Positions 14,899 through 24,218 are shown, numbered from the stretch's first letter. The stretch is DNA of 40,709 nt from an uncultured bacterium (GCA_902761735.1 CACWLL010000015.1:1-40709), one strand, 5' to 3'. Numbers and translations: made by a program. The notes: generated from the sequence alone by a model not told the origin.

Positions 14899-17079
14899 AT
14901 GATAAATAATAATATATATGAAAAAATCAAAGATTTTATGTTTTCATCTTTAATGTTGAAAATAGCGGCATTTTTCTGGTTTACTGTTATAATGACAGCA
15001 ATCGTGGCATCTCAGAATTTCTTTTTTCAAAGTATTATTGAAAACGGTGTAAGTAAAAAAGAAATTAAAGCAGAAAAAACCCTTACAGTAGTTGATGTAA
15101 AGCGTACCGAATTGCGAAAAAAAGAGGTCGCTCAACAAATTGACCCGGTATTTACCCCTGCAGAGGATGATTTTATTAAGAACAACCTTGAAACACTTGA
15201 AACCTCGATTTTCCAAATCAGAAAAAAATCTGTTCCGGAATCGGTAAAAGAAGAGGAATTAAATATTTTATTTGATATTCCTCAAGCTTCTACAAAGAAA
15301 TTCGTAACGGATTTCTTCTTAAAAGTCGATGAAAATTCATTAAGAGAAGCTTTTGATAAGGCTAATTATACACTGACAAATATATTGGCTACAGGATTAT
15401 CTGAAAAAGATTTTGAAAATAACAATATTGATAAAATAATATCAGATCACCTTGTGGCAAATGTATCAAAACGCCAAGTTACAATTGTTAATGCCTTATT
15501 AAATCAGATTCTTGCACCAAATCTTGTGGTGGACGAATTTGCAACGGAAATTGCCAAAAAAAATGCCGAAAATTCGGTTAAGCCGTATGAGATAACCTTC
15601 CAAAAAGGTGACAAAATTGTATTTGAAGGTGAGCCTGTTACAAAATTAAAACGTGATGCTTTAAGACAAGCCGGTTACAATGTTTATGAACTTAATTGGC
15701 AGGGTTTACTGGCGCTGTTTTGTTTGATAGGCTTGGCAACCTTTATATTCGTTGCATATATGAAATTCTTTGCAAAACAGTACGTTGCAACTCGTTATTT
15801 TGGAGTTGCGGCAGTCCTTTCTATTATTATGGCAATTATTGCAGCTGTTATTCCAACAGGATTTTCTCCGTATGTAATTCCTATTCCTGCATTTGTTATG
15901 TTGCTTTCAATATTTGCAAGCCCAAGAGTTGCTTTTACCGCTACAACGATTTTGATTTCCGTTTTGGCAATAGGAGTCCAATATCCTGCTCAGTTTATAA
16001 TTACGTTTATGCTTTTAAATCTGGTCGCCGGTATTACAATGTCACAGATAAGATATTCAAGGCGTGTTGACTTAATAAAAGCGGGTTGCATCGTGTCTTT
16101 GGGCGGAGTTTTAATAATAATGAGTATTTATATGCTTGAAAAATGCCTTATTGATGTAAGTAATTTAAGAGTGGCATATGATTGCGGGTATATTGCTCTA
16201 AACGGTATAGTTAGTTCAATGATAGTTTTTATTGTTGTACCTTTGTTTGAGGGCATATTTAATATAATTACCCCGTATGGTTTAGCTGAATTAACCGAGC
16301 ATCAGGTATTAAAAACTCTGTTAGATAAAGCTCCCGGAACATATCATCATAGTTTAATGGTGTCAAATTTGTGTGAAGCTGCTGCTGAGGCAATAGGTGC
16401 CAATCCTATACTTGCAAAGGTTGGAGCTTTGTATCATGATATCGGTAAACTTCAACGTCCGTTGTTTTTTGTTGAAAATCAATCTTATTTTGGAATAGAT
16501 AATCCTCATAAAAATCACAATCCGCATGTTAGTAAGATGTTAATTACGGCACACACAAAGGATGGCGTTGAAATTGCAAAAAAACATGGTTTGCCATCTG
16601 TAATTTATAATTTTATTCTCCAACACCATGGGGAGGGTCTTGTCAGCTATTTCTACAATGAAGCGGTTAAAGAAGAAGGTGCGGATAATGTTCAGGAAGA
16701 ACAATTCAGATATTCCGGTCCAAAGCCAAATATGAAAGAAACAGCAATTTTAATGTTGGCGGATGCTATTGAATCTGCTGTGCGTTCTCTAAAAACTCCT
16801 ACGGCTGATGATATTGAGCAAATTATTGATAAAATAATTGTAGACAGGTTAAATGACGGACAACTTTCAGACAGTCCGCTTACGTTGAAGGATTTAAAGG
16901 TTATAGCAAATACATTTAACAGAATCCTCAGAGGGATGCAGCATGAGAGAATCAAGTATCAAGAGCAAGATGAAAAATTTAAAAATGATGTGACTGCGAT
17001 CCCTGGTAAAATGCTTGATGAAGACCTTGAAAATAAGATTAATGAGTTAGAATCTAAAAATAACTCTTTTGAGGAATAG
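14899..17079 (+). CDS. pgpH: 7TM-HD phosphodiesterase (PgpH-like)
   Basis: A 726-residue protein with the complete PgpH architecture: N-terminal membrane helix (about 20-38), a large extracytoplasmic 7TMR-HDED domain (about 50-270), seven predicted membrane helices (about 275-470) and a cytoplasmic HD domain with YHHSLM (about 478-483), ALYHDIGKL (about 510-518) and a downstream HHGEGL. PgpH proteins hydrolyse the second messenger c-di-AMP to pApA; the HDIG motif is intact, so the enzyme should be active. The downstream ybeY and dgkA genes form the conserved neighbourhood of this family. The stop is 1 bp before the ybeY start. The c-di-AMP substrate is inferred from the family. Confidence 0.85.
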   Translation: MINNNIYEKIKDFMFSSLMLKIAAFFWFTVIMTAIVASQNFFFQSIIENGVSKKEIKAEKTLTVVDVKRTELRKKEVAQQIDPVFTPAEDDFIKNNLETLETSIFQIRKKSVPESVKEEELNILFDIPQASTKKFVTDFFLKVDENSLREAFDKANYTLTNILATGLSEKDFENNNIDKIISDHLVANVSKRQVTIVNALLNQILAPNLVVDEFATEIAKKNAENSVKPYEITFQKGDKIVFEGEPVTKLKRDALRQAGYNVYELNWQGLLALFCLIGLATFIFVAYMKFFAKQYVATRYFGVAAVLSIIMAIIAAVIPTGFSPYVIPIPAFVMLLSIFASPRVAFTATTILISVLAIGVQYPAQFIITFMLLNLVAGITMSQIRYSRRVDLIKAGCIVSLGGVLIIMSIYMLEKCLIDVSNLRVAYDCGYIALNGIVSSMIVFIVVPLFEGIFNIITPYGLAELTEHQVLKTLLDKAPGTYHHSLMVSNLCEAAAEAIGANPILAKVGALYHDIGKLQRPLFFVENQSYFGIDNPHKNHNPHVSKMLITAHTKDGVEIAKKHGLPSVIYNFILQHHGEGLVSYFYNEAVKEEGADNVQEEQFRYSGPKPNMKETAILMLADAIESAVRSLKTPTADDIEQIIDKIIVDRLNDGQLSDSPLTLKDLKVIANTFNRILRGMQHERIKYQEQDEKFKNDVTAIPGKMLDEDLENKINELESKNNSFEE

Positions 17080-17080
17080 T

Positions 17081-17593
17081 ATGACCGAATATAATATTTT
17101 TAGCGAAAATCTCTATACCAAATGGGAAATTGATGAAAAGTTTTTTATAGATAAAGCCAGAGAAATATTAAAATTCTATCTTGCTCAAGACGATATATCT
17201 GGTCGTTGCTGTCTTTTGGAGTATGATTATAATATTTTATCATTTGATTTTTTGTATTGCGACAGTTCTAAAACTCATGAGATTAATAAAGAGTATCGTA
17301 ATAAAGATTATCCTGCAGATATAATTACATTTGCAATTTTTGCTGATGCTGAGCATTCTGACAGATTTATATTTGATGGCGAGATAAACTTAGGGGAGGT
17401 TATTATAGCGTTGGATAAGGTTATGGAGGAAGCTTTAAAGAAAAATGTTTCAAAGGAATATGAGTTATGCTTTTTAATTAGTCATGGGATATTGCATCTT
17501 TTAGGATTTGACCACCAAACAGAAGAGGATTATAATTATATTATAGAAAAGCAAAATAGTGCGCTAAAGGCTGTGGGATATGACAAAGTATAA
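17081..17593 (+). CDS. ybeY: Endoribonuclease YbeY (rRNA maturation)
   Basis: A 170-residue protein with the YbeY metal-site signature SHGILHLLGFDHQTEED (about 133-149; three histidines bind zinc) and the preceding EINKEYRNKDYPADIITFAI and DGEINLGEVII segments conserved in the family. It processes the 16S rRNA 3' end and takes part in ribosome quality control. I chose ATG 17081 rather than an upstream TTG at 17069 inside pgpH. It overlaps dgkA by 14 bp. Confidence 0.9.
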   Translation: MTEYNIFSENLYTKWEIDEKFFIDKAREILKFYLAQDDISGRCCLLEYDYNILSFDFLYCDSSKTHEINKEYRNKDYPADIITFAIFADAEHSDRFIFDGEINLGEVIIALDKVMEEALKKNVSKEYELCFLISHGILHLLGFDHQTEEDYNYIIEKQNSALKAVGYDKV

Positions 17594-17984
17594 AACTCAA
17601 GGATTCAGAAAAACTTTTAAGAATGCCCGAAAAGGTTTAAGAATAGTGCTAAAAAGCGAGCGTAATATAAGAATTCATTTTCTTGTGGGCGCATTAGCAT
17701 TATTGTGTGGAGTGGCTCTTGAACTTTCTGCTACAAGAATTTGTCTTGTCCTAATGGCAATAAGCTTGGTTGTCGGGTTTGAAATGATAAATTCTGCAAT
17801 TGAATTTTCTTTAGACGCTGTATTTCATAATAAATATTCTACTCTTGTAGGTATGGCAAAAGATATTTCTGCCGGTGCTGTAATGTTTGCTACTTTTGTT
17901 GCAATTGCAGTTGGACTAATTATTTTTATACCTGCAATAATTAATTTGTATTATAAGTGTACTTTTGGTTTACCTGTCACGTAA
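17580..17984 (+). CDS. dgkA: Diacylglycerol/undecaprenol kinase
   Basis: A 134-residue integral membrane kinase of the DagK family with three membrane helices. The catalytic signature FEMINSAIEFSLDAV (family: 'E.iNTAIE..vD') and VGMAKDISAGAVMFA ('aKD.aaGAV') are intact. Gram-positive-like members prefer undecaprenol, so the product probably recycles lipid carriers for envelope synthesis. The start overlaps the end of ybeY, indicating coupling; the trio pgpH-ybeY-dgkA is widely conserved. Confidence 0.88.
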   Translation: MTKYKTQGFRKTFKNARKGLRIVLKSERNIRIHFLVGALALLCGVALELSATRICLVLMAISLVVGFEMINSAIEFSLDAVFHNKYSTLVGMAKDISAGAVMFATFVAIAVGLIIFIPAIINLYYKCTFGLPVT

Positions 17985-18044
17985 TTTTCTTAATTCTGCT
18001 TAATAATGTAGCAAAATAATTTGTGTTTGTTTTTACTTTTATAT

Positions 18045-18881
18045 ATGTTAAGAGTAAAAGTTTCACCCAAAGTTAAATATTCCCCCGTTTATGCCCGTGG
18101 TACTGTCGCAGAACGCAACAATGCAGTTTCCGCTTCTTGTGAAGAGTTATATAACAAGATTGTTGCTAATCTCCCTGAGGACAGGATTCCGATAAAAATT
18201 CTCAGAAATATTACAAAAAGTGTATTAAAAGAACCAAAACGTATAGAAATTTTAGAATTAAAGTCTTCGAGTTACAGTGGAGAAAATGATTTTATATATG
18301 CAAGAGATGATATAAATTGTACGGATTTTCTTGGTCAAATTATTTCAATTCCAATGAAAAGGCACAAACTCTCGGAAATATTTGTTCCTCCGTATATGCA
18401 TGAAATGACTCATGCTTTTGATACTCTTTTTCACCCTAAATATACTGCCAGAACAATGAGTGTCTTAAAAAACGAGCTTTTATCTTGCAAATATATGGGT
18501 TGTTATAATAGCTCTTTATATAATTATGAAAAATATGCAAATGAACAGGATAAAGATAAAATACTAAAAAGAGTAGAAAAAGATATTAAAAAAGTATTTG
18601 ATGAAAATATGAACGCTTCTGAGAAAGTTTCAATATTACAGTCTATGCGTTATGATTTAGAATCGGAACTAAAAGCTTTTACCGAAGAATTAAAGTACGC
18701 GAAAAAAATGTTAGAAAGTAAGAGAGAAGTTCTAGGATGCTACCTTAAGGAAAACAATATTGCTTGTTTAATGTTTCCTGAAAAAATAAATCTAATTAAA
18801 AAAATTGCCTTTGACATAATACGCAAAGAGCGAGCAAAGCATGCTGTTCAATTTGGCAAACCTAGTCCATCTGAGCATTAG
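18045..18881 (+). CDS. Hypothetical protein with HExxH zinc-peptidase-like motif
   Basis: A 278-residue protein, family not recognised. Residues 119-123 read HEMTH within YMHEMTHAFDTLF, an HExxH motif with the usual hydrophobic flanks, so a zinc peptidase activity is possible; an acidic helix ESELKAFTEELKYA about 90 residues later could supply a third ligand. The C-terminal half is helical and charged. No signal peptide is visible. I chose ATG 18045 over the TTG at 18021; neither has a clear ribosome site, so translation may be weak or leaderless. The 3' end overlaps the convergent ATP synthase gamma gene by 20 bp. Catalytic function is inference from one motif. Confidence 0.6.
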   Translation: MLRVKVSPKVKYSPVYARGTVAERNNAVSASCEELYNKIVANLPEDRIPIKILRNITKSVLKEPKRIEILELKSSSYSGENDFIYARDDINCTDFLGQIISIPMKRHKLSEIFVPPYMHEMTHAFDTLFHPKYTARTMSVLKNELLSCKYMGCYNSSLYNYEKYANEQDKDKILKRVEKDIKKVFDENMNASEKVSILQSMRYDLESELKAFTEELKYAKKMLESKREVLGCYLKENNIACLMFPEKINLIKKIAFDIIRKERAKHAVQFGKPSPSEH

Positions 18882-19797
18882 CACCTGAAACAACTTCAAC
18901 TATTTCATTCGTGATTGACGCCTGACGGAGCTTGTTATATTCAACTGACAGAGAAGCAATCATACTTTCTGCGTTGCTTGTCGCCGCAGACATAGCAGTC
19001 ATTCTTGAGGCCAATTCGCTTGCTTTCGCCTCAAGCAGAGATTGATATATTATGTTTGTTATATACATAGGGACAATTTTTTGCAGTATTTGGTGTTTAT
19101 CAGGTTCAAATTCCATCAAGGGATCAACAACTCCGTCGTAAAGCTTATCATGGTCTTGAGTAAAGGTCTTTAGAGGTAAAACGACCCATTCTTCGACAAA
19201 ATAACTCATCATATTTTTAAATCTTGTTGTTATTATTTCTATTTTGTCTATTTTTCCTCCAACAAAATATTCAGCTAAATCTTCGGTAACGATTTTGGCT
19301 GCCTCAGGATTAGGGTTGGCTGCTATTGCTAAATAAGTTTTGGCTATTTCGCAATCATATTGTTCAATTTTTCTTTTTATCGAGGATAAACCTTTTTGCC
19401 CGATAATAAATAGATATGTTTTTATTCCCTGTGCATTATATTCTTTTATTTTTTGAATAGTTTTTCTTACAACATTTGCATTATAAGCACCGGCAAGACC
19501 TTTGTTTGACGTATTAACCAATAGTCCAACCGAGCGAATCTCTCTAATTTTTAGTAATTCCGGATAATTATCAACCGGAGATTTTATTCTTAATGTTGTC
19601 CTGCTATAATTTTGTTGAACATAATCCAGCATTTTTTTGAAAAGAATATTTAAATTTTCAGTAAATGGTCGGGAAGCTTTAACTGTCTGCTCAGCTTTAT
19701 TTACACTGGCAGATGCAACCATCTTCATTGCACGAGTTATCTTTCTGGTGCTTTCAACGCTCTGTATTCTGTTTTTTATATCTTTTAAGTTAGACAT
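18862..19797 (-). CDS. atpG: ATP synthase gamma subunit
   Basis: A 311-residue gamma subunit, the rotor shaft inside the alpha/beta ring. The N-terminal helix SNLKDIKNRIQSVESTRKITRAMKMVA is the highly conserved start; the C-terminal helix pair ASELASRMTAMSAATSNAESMI...YNKLRQASITNEIVEVVSGA is equally diagnostic. Slightly longer than the E. coli form, as in cyanobacterial-type gamma subunits that carry an insertion in the middle; I cannot confirm a redox cysteine pair here. Last gene of the operon. The ribosome site AAGGATG is 9-12 bases from the ATG. Confidence 0.95.
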   Translation of the reverse strand: MSNLKDIKNRIQSVESTRKITRAMKMVASASVNKAEQTVKASRPFTENLNILFKKMLDYVQQNYSRTTLRIKSPVDNYPELLKIREIRSVGLLVNTSNKGLAGAYNANVVRKTIQKIKEYNAQGIKTYLFIIGQKGLSSIKRKIEQYDCEIAKTYLAIAANPNPEAAKIVTEDLAEYFVGGKIDKIEIITTRFKNMMSYFVEEWVVLPLKTFTQDHDKLYDGVVDPLMEFEPDKHQILQKIVPMYITNIIYQSLLEAKASELASRMTAMSAATSNAESMIASLSVEYNKLRQASITNEIVEVVSGANAQMD

Positions 19798-19815
19798 TGT
19801 TTTTATACATCCTTA

Positions 19816-20118
19816 TTACTGCATAGGTACCGGCGGTAACGGTGCCGGAGGCATTATAAGTGAAATCCCGTATCCTACAACTATCACGGCAGCAGCGATA
19901 AAAATAAATTTAATTATTTTTGTGCCTAAGCTATCGTGCATTTCGAAAAACTTATATCCTAATCTTGATAATTTCTCAATGTTACGACATCTGCGACTGT
20001 TCTTGCAATATAAATATATGGAGTCTTTTTCCGAGTCTGCGCAGTCACGGCACAGTGCCTTGCCGCATGAACGGCAAATACATACTGCATCTCTATCATA
20101 ATGGTTGTAACATCTCAT
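19816..20118 (-). CDS. B-box-type zinc-finger membrane protein inside the atp operon
   Basis: A 100-residue protein from ATG 20118 (a GTG one codon upstream is also possible; AAGGAATAAGTG favours the ATG). Residues 3-26 form a B-box-like zinc-binding pattern, C-x2-H-x6-C-x-C-x2-C-x4-C-x2-C, followed by two further cysteines (YCKNSRRC). One membrane helix lies at about 69-91 (IKFIFIAAAVIVVGYGISLI), and the C-terminus is Pro-rich. It is thus a zinc-finger domain held at the membrane by a C-terminal anchor. It sits between atpA (the ribosome site lies within the atpA stop region) and atpG and must be co-transcribed. A role in ATP synthase assembly or regulation is a guess from position. Confidence 0.75.
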   Translation of the reverse strand: MRCYNHYDRDAVCICRSCGKALCRDCADSEKDSIYLYCKNSRRCRNIEKLSRLGYKFFEMHDSLGTKIIKFIFIAAAVIVVGYGISLIMPPAPLPPVPMQ

Positions 20119-20121
20119 CAC

Positions 20122-21645
20122 TTATTCCTTTGGTTTAAAAGTCTTTTTAAATGTCGATATTGCTTCATCCAATGCCTTTTTATCGTCATCTGAAAGGGCA
20201 TTCCCTTTATTTAATCCTTCCATAATACCCGATAAATTCCCTTTTACATAGTTACAAAGGTCATTTTTAAAGCTTTGGACATCTGTATTTTTGATATCAT
20301 CTAAATATCCGTTGTTTGCCGCGTATAATACAGTAATCTGTTCCGCAACACTTAGTGGCTTATATTGAGGTTGTATCAGTACCTCGGTTATTTTTTCCCC
20401 TCTAATCAATTGGTTTTTGGTTGTTTGATCAAGGTCGGAAGCAAACTGAGCAAAGGCTTCCAGCTCACGATATTGTGCCAAATCAAGTCTTAGCTGCCCT
20501 GCAACTTGCTTAATACCTTTTGTTTGAGCGTTACCGCCAACACGGGATACTGAGATACCGGCGTTAATAGCAGGTCTGATACCGGAATTAAAATAATTTG
20601 ATTCCAGGAATATTTGCCCGTCAGTAATTGAAATAACGTTTGTTGGAATGTAAGCAGAAACATCTCCCGCTTGCGTTTCAATTATCGGTAATGCTGTTAT
20701 ACTTCCTCCGCCTAATTCATCATTGAGTTTTACTGCCCTTTCAAGAAGCCTTGAGTGTAGGTAGAAAACATCTCCCGGATAGGCTTCACGTCCCGGCGGT
20801 CTTTTAAGAAGCAAGCTCATCGCACGATAAGCCTGAGCATGTTTACTTAAATCATCATATATTATAAGAACGTCTTTGCCTTCGTCCATAAATTCTTCAC
20901 CAATAGCAACGCCCGCAAACGGTGCAATATATTGTAACGGTGCAGCTTCATTTGCAGTAGCCGAAACAATAATAGAATATTCCATAGCTCCATACTCATC
21001 AAGAGTTTTTGCAATTTGAGCTACGGTAGATGCTTTTTGCCCGATTGCGACGTAAATACATATAACATTTTGCCCTTTTTGGTTAATTATTGTGTCAATT
21101 GCGATTGCCGTTTTCCCTGTCTGTCTGTCCCCAATAATGAGTTCTCTTTGACCTCTGCCGATTGGGGTAAGAGCATCAATTGCAGTCAAACCTGTTTGTA
21201 ACGGTTGGTGAACAGATTTCCTTGTAACAATGCCGGGCGCAACTCGTTCAATAGGTCGAGTTTTTGAATATTCAATTTCCCCTTTACCGTCAATAGCTTT
21301 ACCTGTTGGAGAAATTATCCTGCCGATTAACCCATCTCCGACAGGCACCTCTGCTATTCTGCCCGTTGTTTTAACTGTCATTCCTTCTTTTATTTTTGTG
21401 TAATCTCCGAGAACGACAATTCCTACACTATCTTCATTCAAGTTCATTGTAATTCCAAGCGTATCTTGTCCGTCATCAAATACAACAAGCTCACTATACA
21501 TAACATTTCGAAGTCCGTAAACACTGGCGATACCGTCACTGATATTAATAACGCTACCGGTATTTGAAACTTCCGTTTTTAATTCAAAGTTTTCTATTTT
21601 ACTTTTTATTATAGAACTAATTTCGTCAGGTTTTATTACAGTCAT
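20122..21645 (-). CDS. atpA: ATP synthase alpha subunit
   Basis: A 507-residue alpha subunit of F1. Motifs: Walker [16 protein letters not shown] (about residue 170), [35 protein letters not shown] and the ARG-finger region [17 protein letters not shown]. Alpha forms the non-catalytic nucleotide sites of the hexamer. All expected regions are present and length is normal. The beta subunit, its catalytic partner, is not in this cluster. Confidence 0.97.
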   Translation of the reverse strand: MTVIKPDEISSIIKSKIENFELKTEVSNTGSVINISDGIASVYGLRNVMYSELVVFDDGQDTLGITMNLNEDSVGIVVLGDYTKIKEGMTVKTTGRIAEVPVGDGLIGRIISPTGKAIDGKGEIEYSKTRPIERVAPGIVTRKSVHQPLQTGLTAIDALTPIGRGQRELIIGDRQTGKTAIAIDTIINQKGQNVICIYVAIGQKASTVAQIAKTLDEYGAMEYSIIVSATANEAAPLQYIAPFAGVAIGEEFMDEGKDVLIIYDDLSKHAQAYRAMSLLLKRPPGREAYPGDVFYLHSRLLERAVKLNDELGGGSITALPIIETQAGDVSAYIPTNVISITDGQIFLESNYFNSGIRPAINAGISVSRVGGNAQTKGIKQVAGQLRLDLAQYRELEAFAQFASDLDQTTKNQLIRGEKITEVLIQPQYKPLSVAEQITVLYAANNGYLDDIKNTDVQSFKNDLCNYVKGNLSGIMEGLNKGNALSDDDKKALDEAISTFKKTFKPKE

Positions 21646-21658
21646 ATGTCCCTCTTTA

Positions 21659-22219
21659 TTATTTTTTTAACATTAAACTTTTATTCATATTGTTTATTCT
21701 GTGTCGAATACTCATATCAATTATATCATCATCCATTCTGACAATGAGACCGGCAATAATATCTTTATCGGTTTCCCAATGAGGAAGAATAGTTTTTTGC
21801 ATCTTATCAGTAAGAGTATCTATAATTCTTTTTTTCTGTTTATCGTCTAATTTTATTGCGGAAACAACGGTTACCGGTTTTATATTATTTATACTGTTAA
21901 CTTGAGTTATAAACTCTATGTATATTGAATTAAATTCATTTATACGATTTTTCTCAACAAGAAGTTTTACAAAATTCATAACTTCTGTATTAATTTTGTT
22001 TTTAAAAACAGCTTCTAATATTTCATATTTAACATCATTGTTTATGGCTGGATTAGTCATAACCGTAACTAAATCATTTGATGTTAACAGGGCTTCATTT
22101 ACCGTTTTTAAATCCTCCGATAACTGTTCAAACGGAACAATATTATCTTGACCTAACTCAATGAGTGCCTGCGCATAATTTTTTGATGATGTTGAGATTT
22201 TTTCTATTGCCGCCGTCAT
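21659..22219 (-). CDS. atpH: ATP synthase delta subunit
   Basis: A 186-residue delta subunit (OSCP-type) that joins the peripheral stalk to the top of F1. It has the N-terminal helical bundle start ([16 protein letters not shown]) and a C-terminal [35 protein letters not shown], the conserved 'D..iiGG..vri.d..iD.Si...l..l' motif. The ATG overlaps the b-subunit stop by 4 bp (ATGA), and atpA follows 13 bp downstream. Confidence 0.92.
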   Translation of the reverse strand: MTAAIEKISTSSKNYAQALIELGQDNIVPFEQLSEDLKTVNEALLTSNDLVTVMTNPAINNDVKYEILEAVFKNKINTEVMNFVKLLVEKNRINEFNSIYIEFITQVNSINNIKPVTVVSAIKLDDKQKKRIIDTLTDKMQKTILPHWETDKDIIAGLIVRMDDDIIDMSIRHRINNMNKSLMLKK

Positions 22220-22725
22220 AATGATATTTTCTCCAATTCTCGAATACTTTCCTCTATATATTTGTTCTGAAGTTCAGGCTCCTCTTTTATTTTATTTTTT
22301 ATAAATCTGGATGCTATATTAATAGCCTCATCCGCAGTTTGATCATGTAAATTTGTTATTAGAGTCTTGGTTTCTGCATTGATTATTTTAGTAACATTTG
22401 CAGAAAGCTGCTTGAGCTTTTTGTTTTTAGATTCATCTATCATTTTTGCTACATTATCAGCTTGTTCTTTAGCAAGTTTTAATCTTCCAGAAATTTCATT
22501 TGGTAAATCTGCGATTTTAGCTTTTGCATCTGCATAATGGTTTTCCGCATCCTCTTTTGCCTTTTTGGAGGTATCGAGTTTTGCAATAACCTCATTCTTT
22601 AAATCCGATAATTTTTCGGAAATGTTCATTTTTTGCATGACAATTGCCAACGCAACAATAAGAATAACAAAGTTAAACGTATTTGATTCCAGTATTAATT
22701 CCCATAAATTTACTAATTGATTCAT
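22216..22725 (-). CDS. atpF: ATP synthase b subunit
   Basis: A 169-residue peripheral-stalk subunit: N-terminal membrane helix (about 10-30, LESNTFNFVILIVALAIVMQKM) followed by a long charged helical coiled coil. It pairs with the b' subunit encoded next to it. It overlaps atpH by 4 bp and starts 1 bp after the b' stop, so the three are coupled. Confidence 0.88.
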   Translation of the reverse strand: MNQLVNLWELILESNTFNFVILIVALAIVMQKMNISEKLSDLKNEVIAKLDTSKKAKEDAENHYADAKAKIADLPNEISGRLKLAKEQADNVAKMIDESKNKKLKQLSANVTKIINAETKTLITNLHDQTADEAINIASRFIKNKIKEEPELQNKYIEESIRELEKISL

Positions 22726-22726
22726 T

Positions 22727-23182
22727 TTATTGTCCTAATTTCCCTTCTATTTCTTCTTTTTCAATGTTAAATCCAAGTATCTTAGAAGAAATAGATTGTG
22801 CTAATTCAACAACTTTGCTTTTCAATTCTGACTCGGTTGAGATTTTTTCCTGATAAAGTAACTCTTTTTGTTCTTTTATTTTTTGAGCAGATTCTTGAGC
22901 GGCTATTGTCGTTTCATCCTTGCTTTTATTATTGTATTCTTCTATCTTGTTTGCAATGGTTTTTCGTGCTTCTTGTTCCGCGTTTGCAAGTTTATCATCT
23001 CTGTCTTTTAATATAGAATCAGCATCGTTATTATAATTTTCTGCAGATTCATAGTATTTTCTGATTTTTTCTTCTCTTTCATTGACTATTTTTGTGATTG
23101 GTGCATAAAAAATCTTGTTCATAATGAATACGAACATCAAAAAACTAATTAGAGATATGATAAATGTTGCGTTAAATTCCAT
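22727..23182 (-). CDS. atpF2: ATP synthase b' subunit
   Basis: A 151-residue second b-type subunit from ATG 23182 (GAGGT upstream; a TTG at 23194 is a poorer start). It has an N-terminal membrane helix (FIISLISFLMFVFIMNKIFYAPI) with the PITKIVNEREEKI motif that follows the helix in b/b' proteins, then a long coiled coil. A divergent b/b' heterodimer is the rule in cyanobacteria and phototrophs, unlike the b homodimer of E. coli. Confidence 0.88.
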   Translation of the reverse strand: MEFNATFIISLISFLMFVFIMNKIFYAPITKIVNEREEKIRKYYESAENYNNDADSILKDRDDKLANAEQEARKTIANKIEEYNNKSKDETTIAAQESAQKIKEQKELLYQEKISTESELKSKVVELAQSISSKILGFNIEKEEIEGKLGQ

Positions 23183-23201
23183 TACAGACCTCAATCATGT
23201 G

Positions 23202-23423
23202 TTATTTCCCTAGTAATTGGAAAGCAATAACGAACGCATACAATGCACAAGCTTCCGCTAACGCTGCACCTAAAAGGAAAAACCCAAAAGCTTTGCCTGC
23301 AACTTCAGGTTGGCGGGAAACAGCGTCCATTAACCCTTTTGTTGCAACACCAATACCTAGACCTGCGCCAATTGCTCCAAATCCGATTGCAATACCTGCT
23401 CCTAATTGTGCTAAATTTTCCAT
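23202..23423 (-). CDS. atpE: ATP synthase c subunit (rotor ring)
   Basis: A 73-residue hairpin protein. Helix 1 has the close-packing GxGxGxG pattern (AIGAGLGIGVATKG), the loop holds the RQP motif (37-39), and helix 2 carries the ion-binding Glu57 in LGAALAEACALYAF. The residues around Glu57 lack the Gln/Ser-Thr set typical of sodium-binding rings, so proton coupling is more likely (inference). Ribosome site AAGGAG. Confidence 0.97.
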   Translation of the reverse strand: MENLAQLGAGIAIGFGAIGAGLGIGVATKGLMDAVSRQPEVAGKAFGFFLLGAALAEACALYAFVIAFQLLGK

Positions 23424-23454
23424 ATTTTTCTCCTTATATTAAAACTTAAATTTA

Positions 23455-24144
23455 TTAATGTTCATCTTCTACTGCCGAGCCGATGTAGGCTATTGTCAGC
23501 ATCATAAATACAGTAGCTTGTATAAATGCGACAAGTATCTCAAATAGCATTACAGGAATAGGTGCAAAATATGCACTCGCAGCCAATGCTATTGAAACCA
23601 GAATCTCTCCTGCAAATATATTTGCAAAAAGTCGGATAGCCAAACTCAGCGGTCTGGTTACCATTTCGAGGAGTTCAACTAATGCTTTTACAATACTTAC
23701 AAAAGAGAAATTATGCAGGAAGAATTTTGGTCCTTTTTTCGCTATTCCTGCACCTACGTAATATATTAAAACAATTACAGCCATAGCTGCAGTCAGATTA
23801 ATATCGTTTGTAGGAGAAGCCAATTCTCCTGTTTTTAAATGTATTATTCTTAAAGGTAATTGTCCCATAAGATTTGCAAAAAGTATAAATAAGAACAGAG
23901 ATGCTACCAATGGTACATGCTTACGGTTATCCGCTGGCATCATTGAGTCCATAGTGCCCCATAGCAGCCCCATAATCTTTTCACAAAGAGCTTGAAGTTT
24001 ACCCGGAATAAGAGAAAGCTTTCGTGTCGCAATAAATGCAAATATAATAAGGCAAATCATGGCAAACCACATTGTAAATACTGTGTCCAGATTTACGTAT
24101 AACTTATGCCCTAATATTTGAAAGCAGTATACCCAATGCTCCAT
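23455..24144 (-). CDS. atpB: ATP synthase a subunit
   Basis: A 229-residue membrane subunit forming the proton half-channels. The conserved helix MVTRPLSLAIRLFANIFAGE holds the essential arginine (SLAIRLFAN), and the C-terminal ...FEILVAFIQATVFMMLTIAYI is typical ('vQAfVF..L...Yi'). I chose ATG 24144 because AGGGAG is then about 10 bases away; an ATG three codons upstream would touch the ribosome site. First gene of the operon. No atpI-type gene precedes it. Confidence 0.95.
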   Translation of the reverse strand: MEHWVYCFQILGHKLYVNLDTVFTMWFAMICLIIFAFIATRKLSLIPGKLQALCEKIMGLLWGTMDSMMPADNRKHVPLVASLFLFILFANLMGQLPLRIIHLKTGELASPTNDINLTAAMAVIVLIYYVGAGIAKKGPKFFLHNFSFVSIVKALVELLEMVTRPLSLAIRLFANIFAGEILVSIALAASAYFAPIPVMLFEILVAFIQATVFMMLTIAYIGSAVEDEH

Positions 24145-24165
24145 TATACACATTCTCCCTAAATG

Positions 24166-24194
24166 ATTTTATCATGCAAAATATTTGGTTGCAA
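24166..24194 (-). promoter_or_regulatory. Promoter of the ATP synthase operon
   Basis: On the minus strand: -35 TTGCAA (24194-24189), 17-bp spacer, -10 TAAAAT (24171-24166) with a TG one base upstream (extended -10). It lies 21 bp upstream of the atpB start. Confidence 0.7.
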
Positions 24195-24211
24195 GTAGGG
24201 ATAACCAAATA
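24182..24211. promoter_or_regulatory. Inverted repeat overlapping the atp -35
   Basis: Perfect 9-base arms TATTTGGTT (24182-24190) and AACCAAATA (24203-24211) with 12 bp between. The left arm overlaps the -35 of the atp promoter, in the space shared with the divergent regulator gene. A candidate operator. Confidence 0.45.
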
Positions 24212-24218
24212 ATATCCT

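Noticed and set aside
15696-16070. 124-codon plus-strand frame inside the 7TM-HD gene
   Set aside because: Out-of-frame reading of the membrane region; the Cys/Tyr-rich translation is typical of a shadow frame.
19637-20101. Plus-strand frame opposite atpG and the B-box gene
   Set aside because: Antisense to two supported genes and without a start signal.
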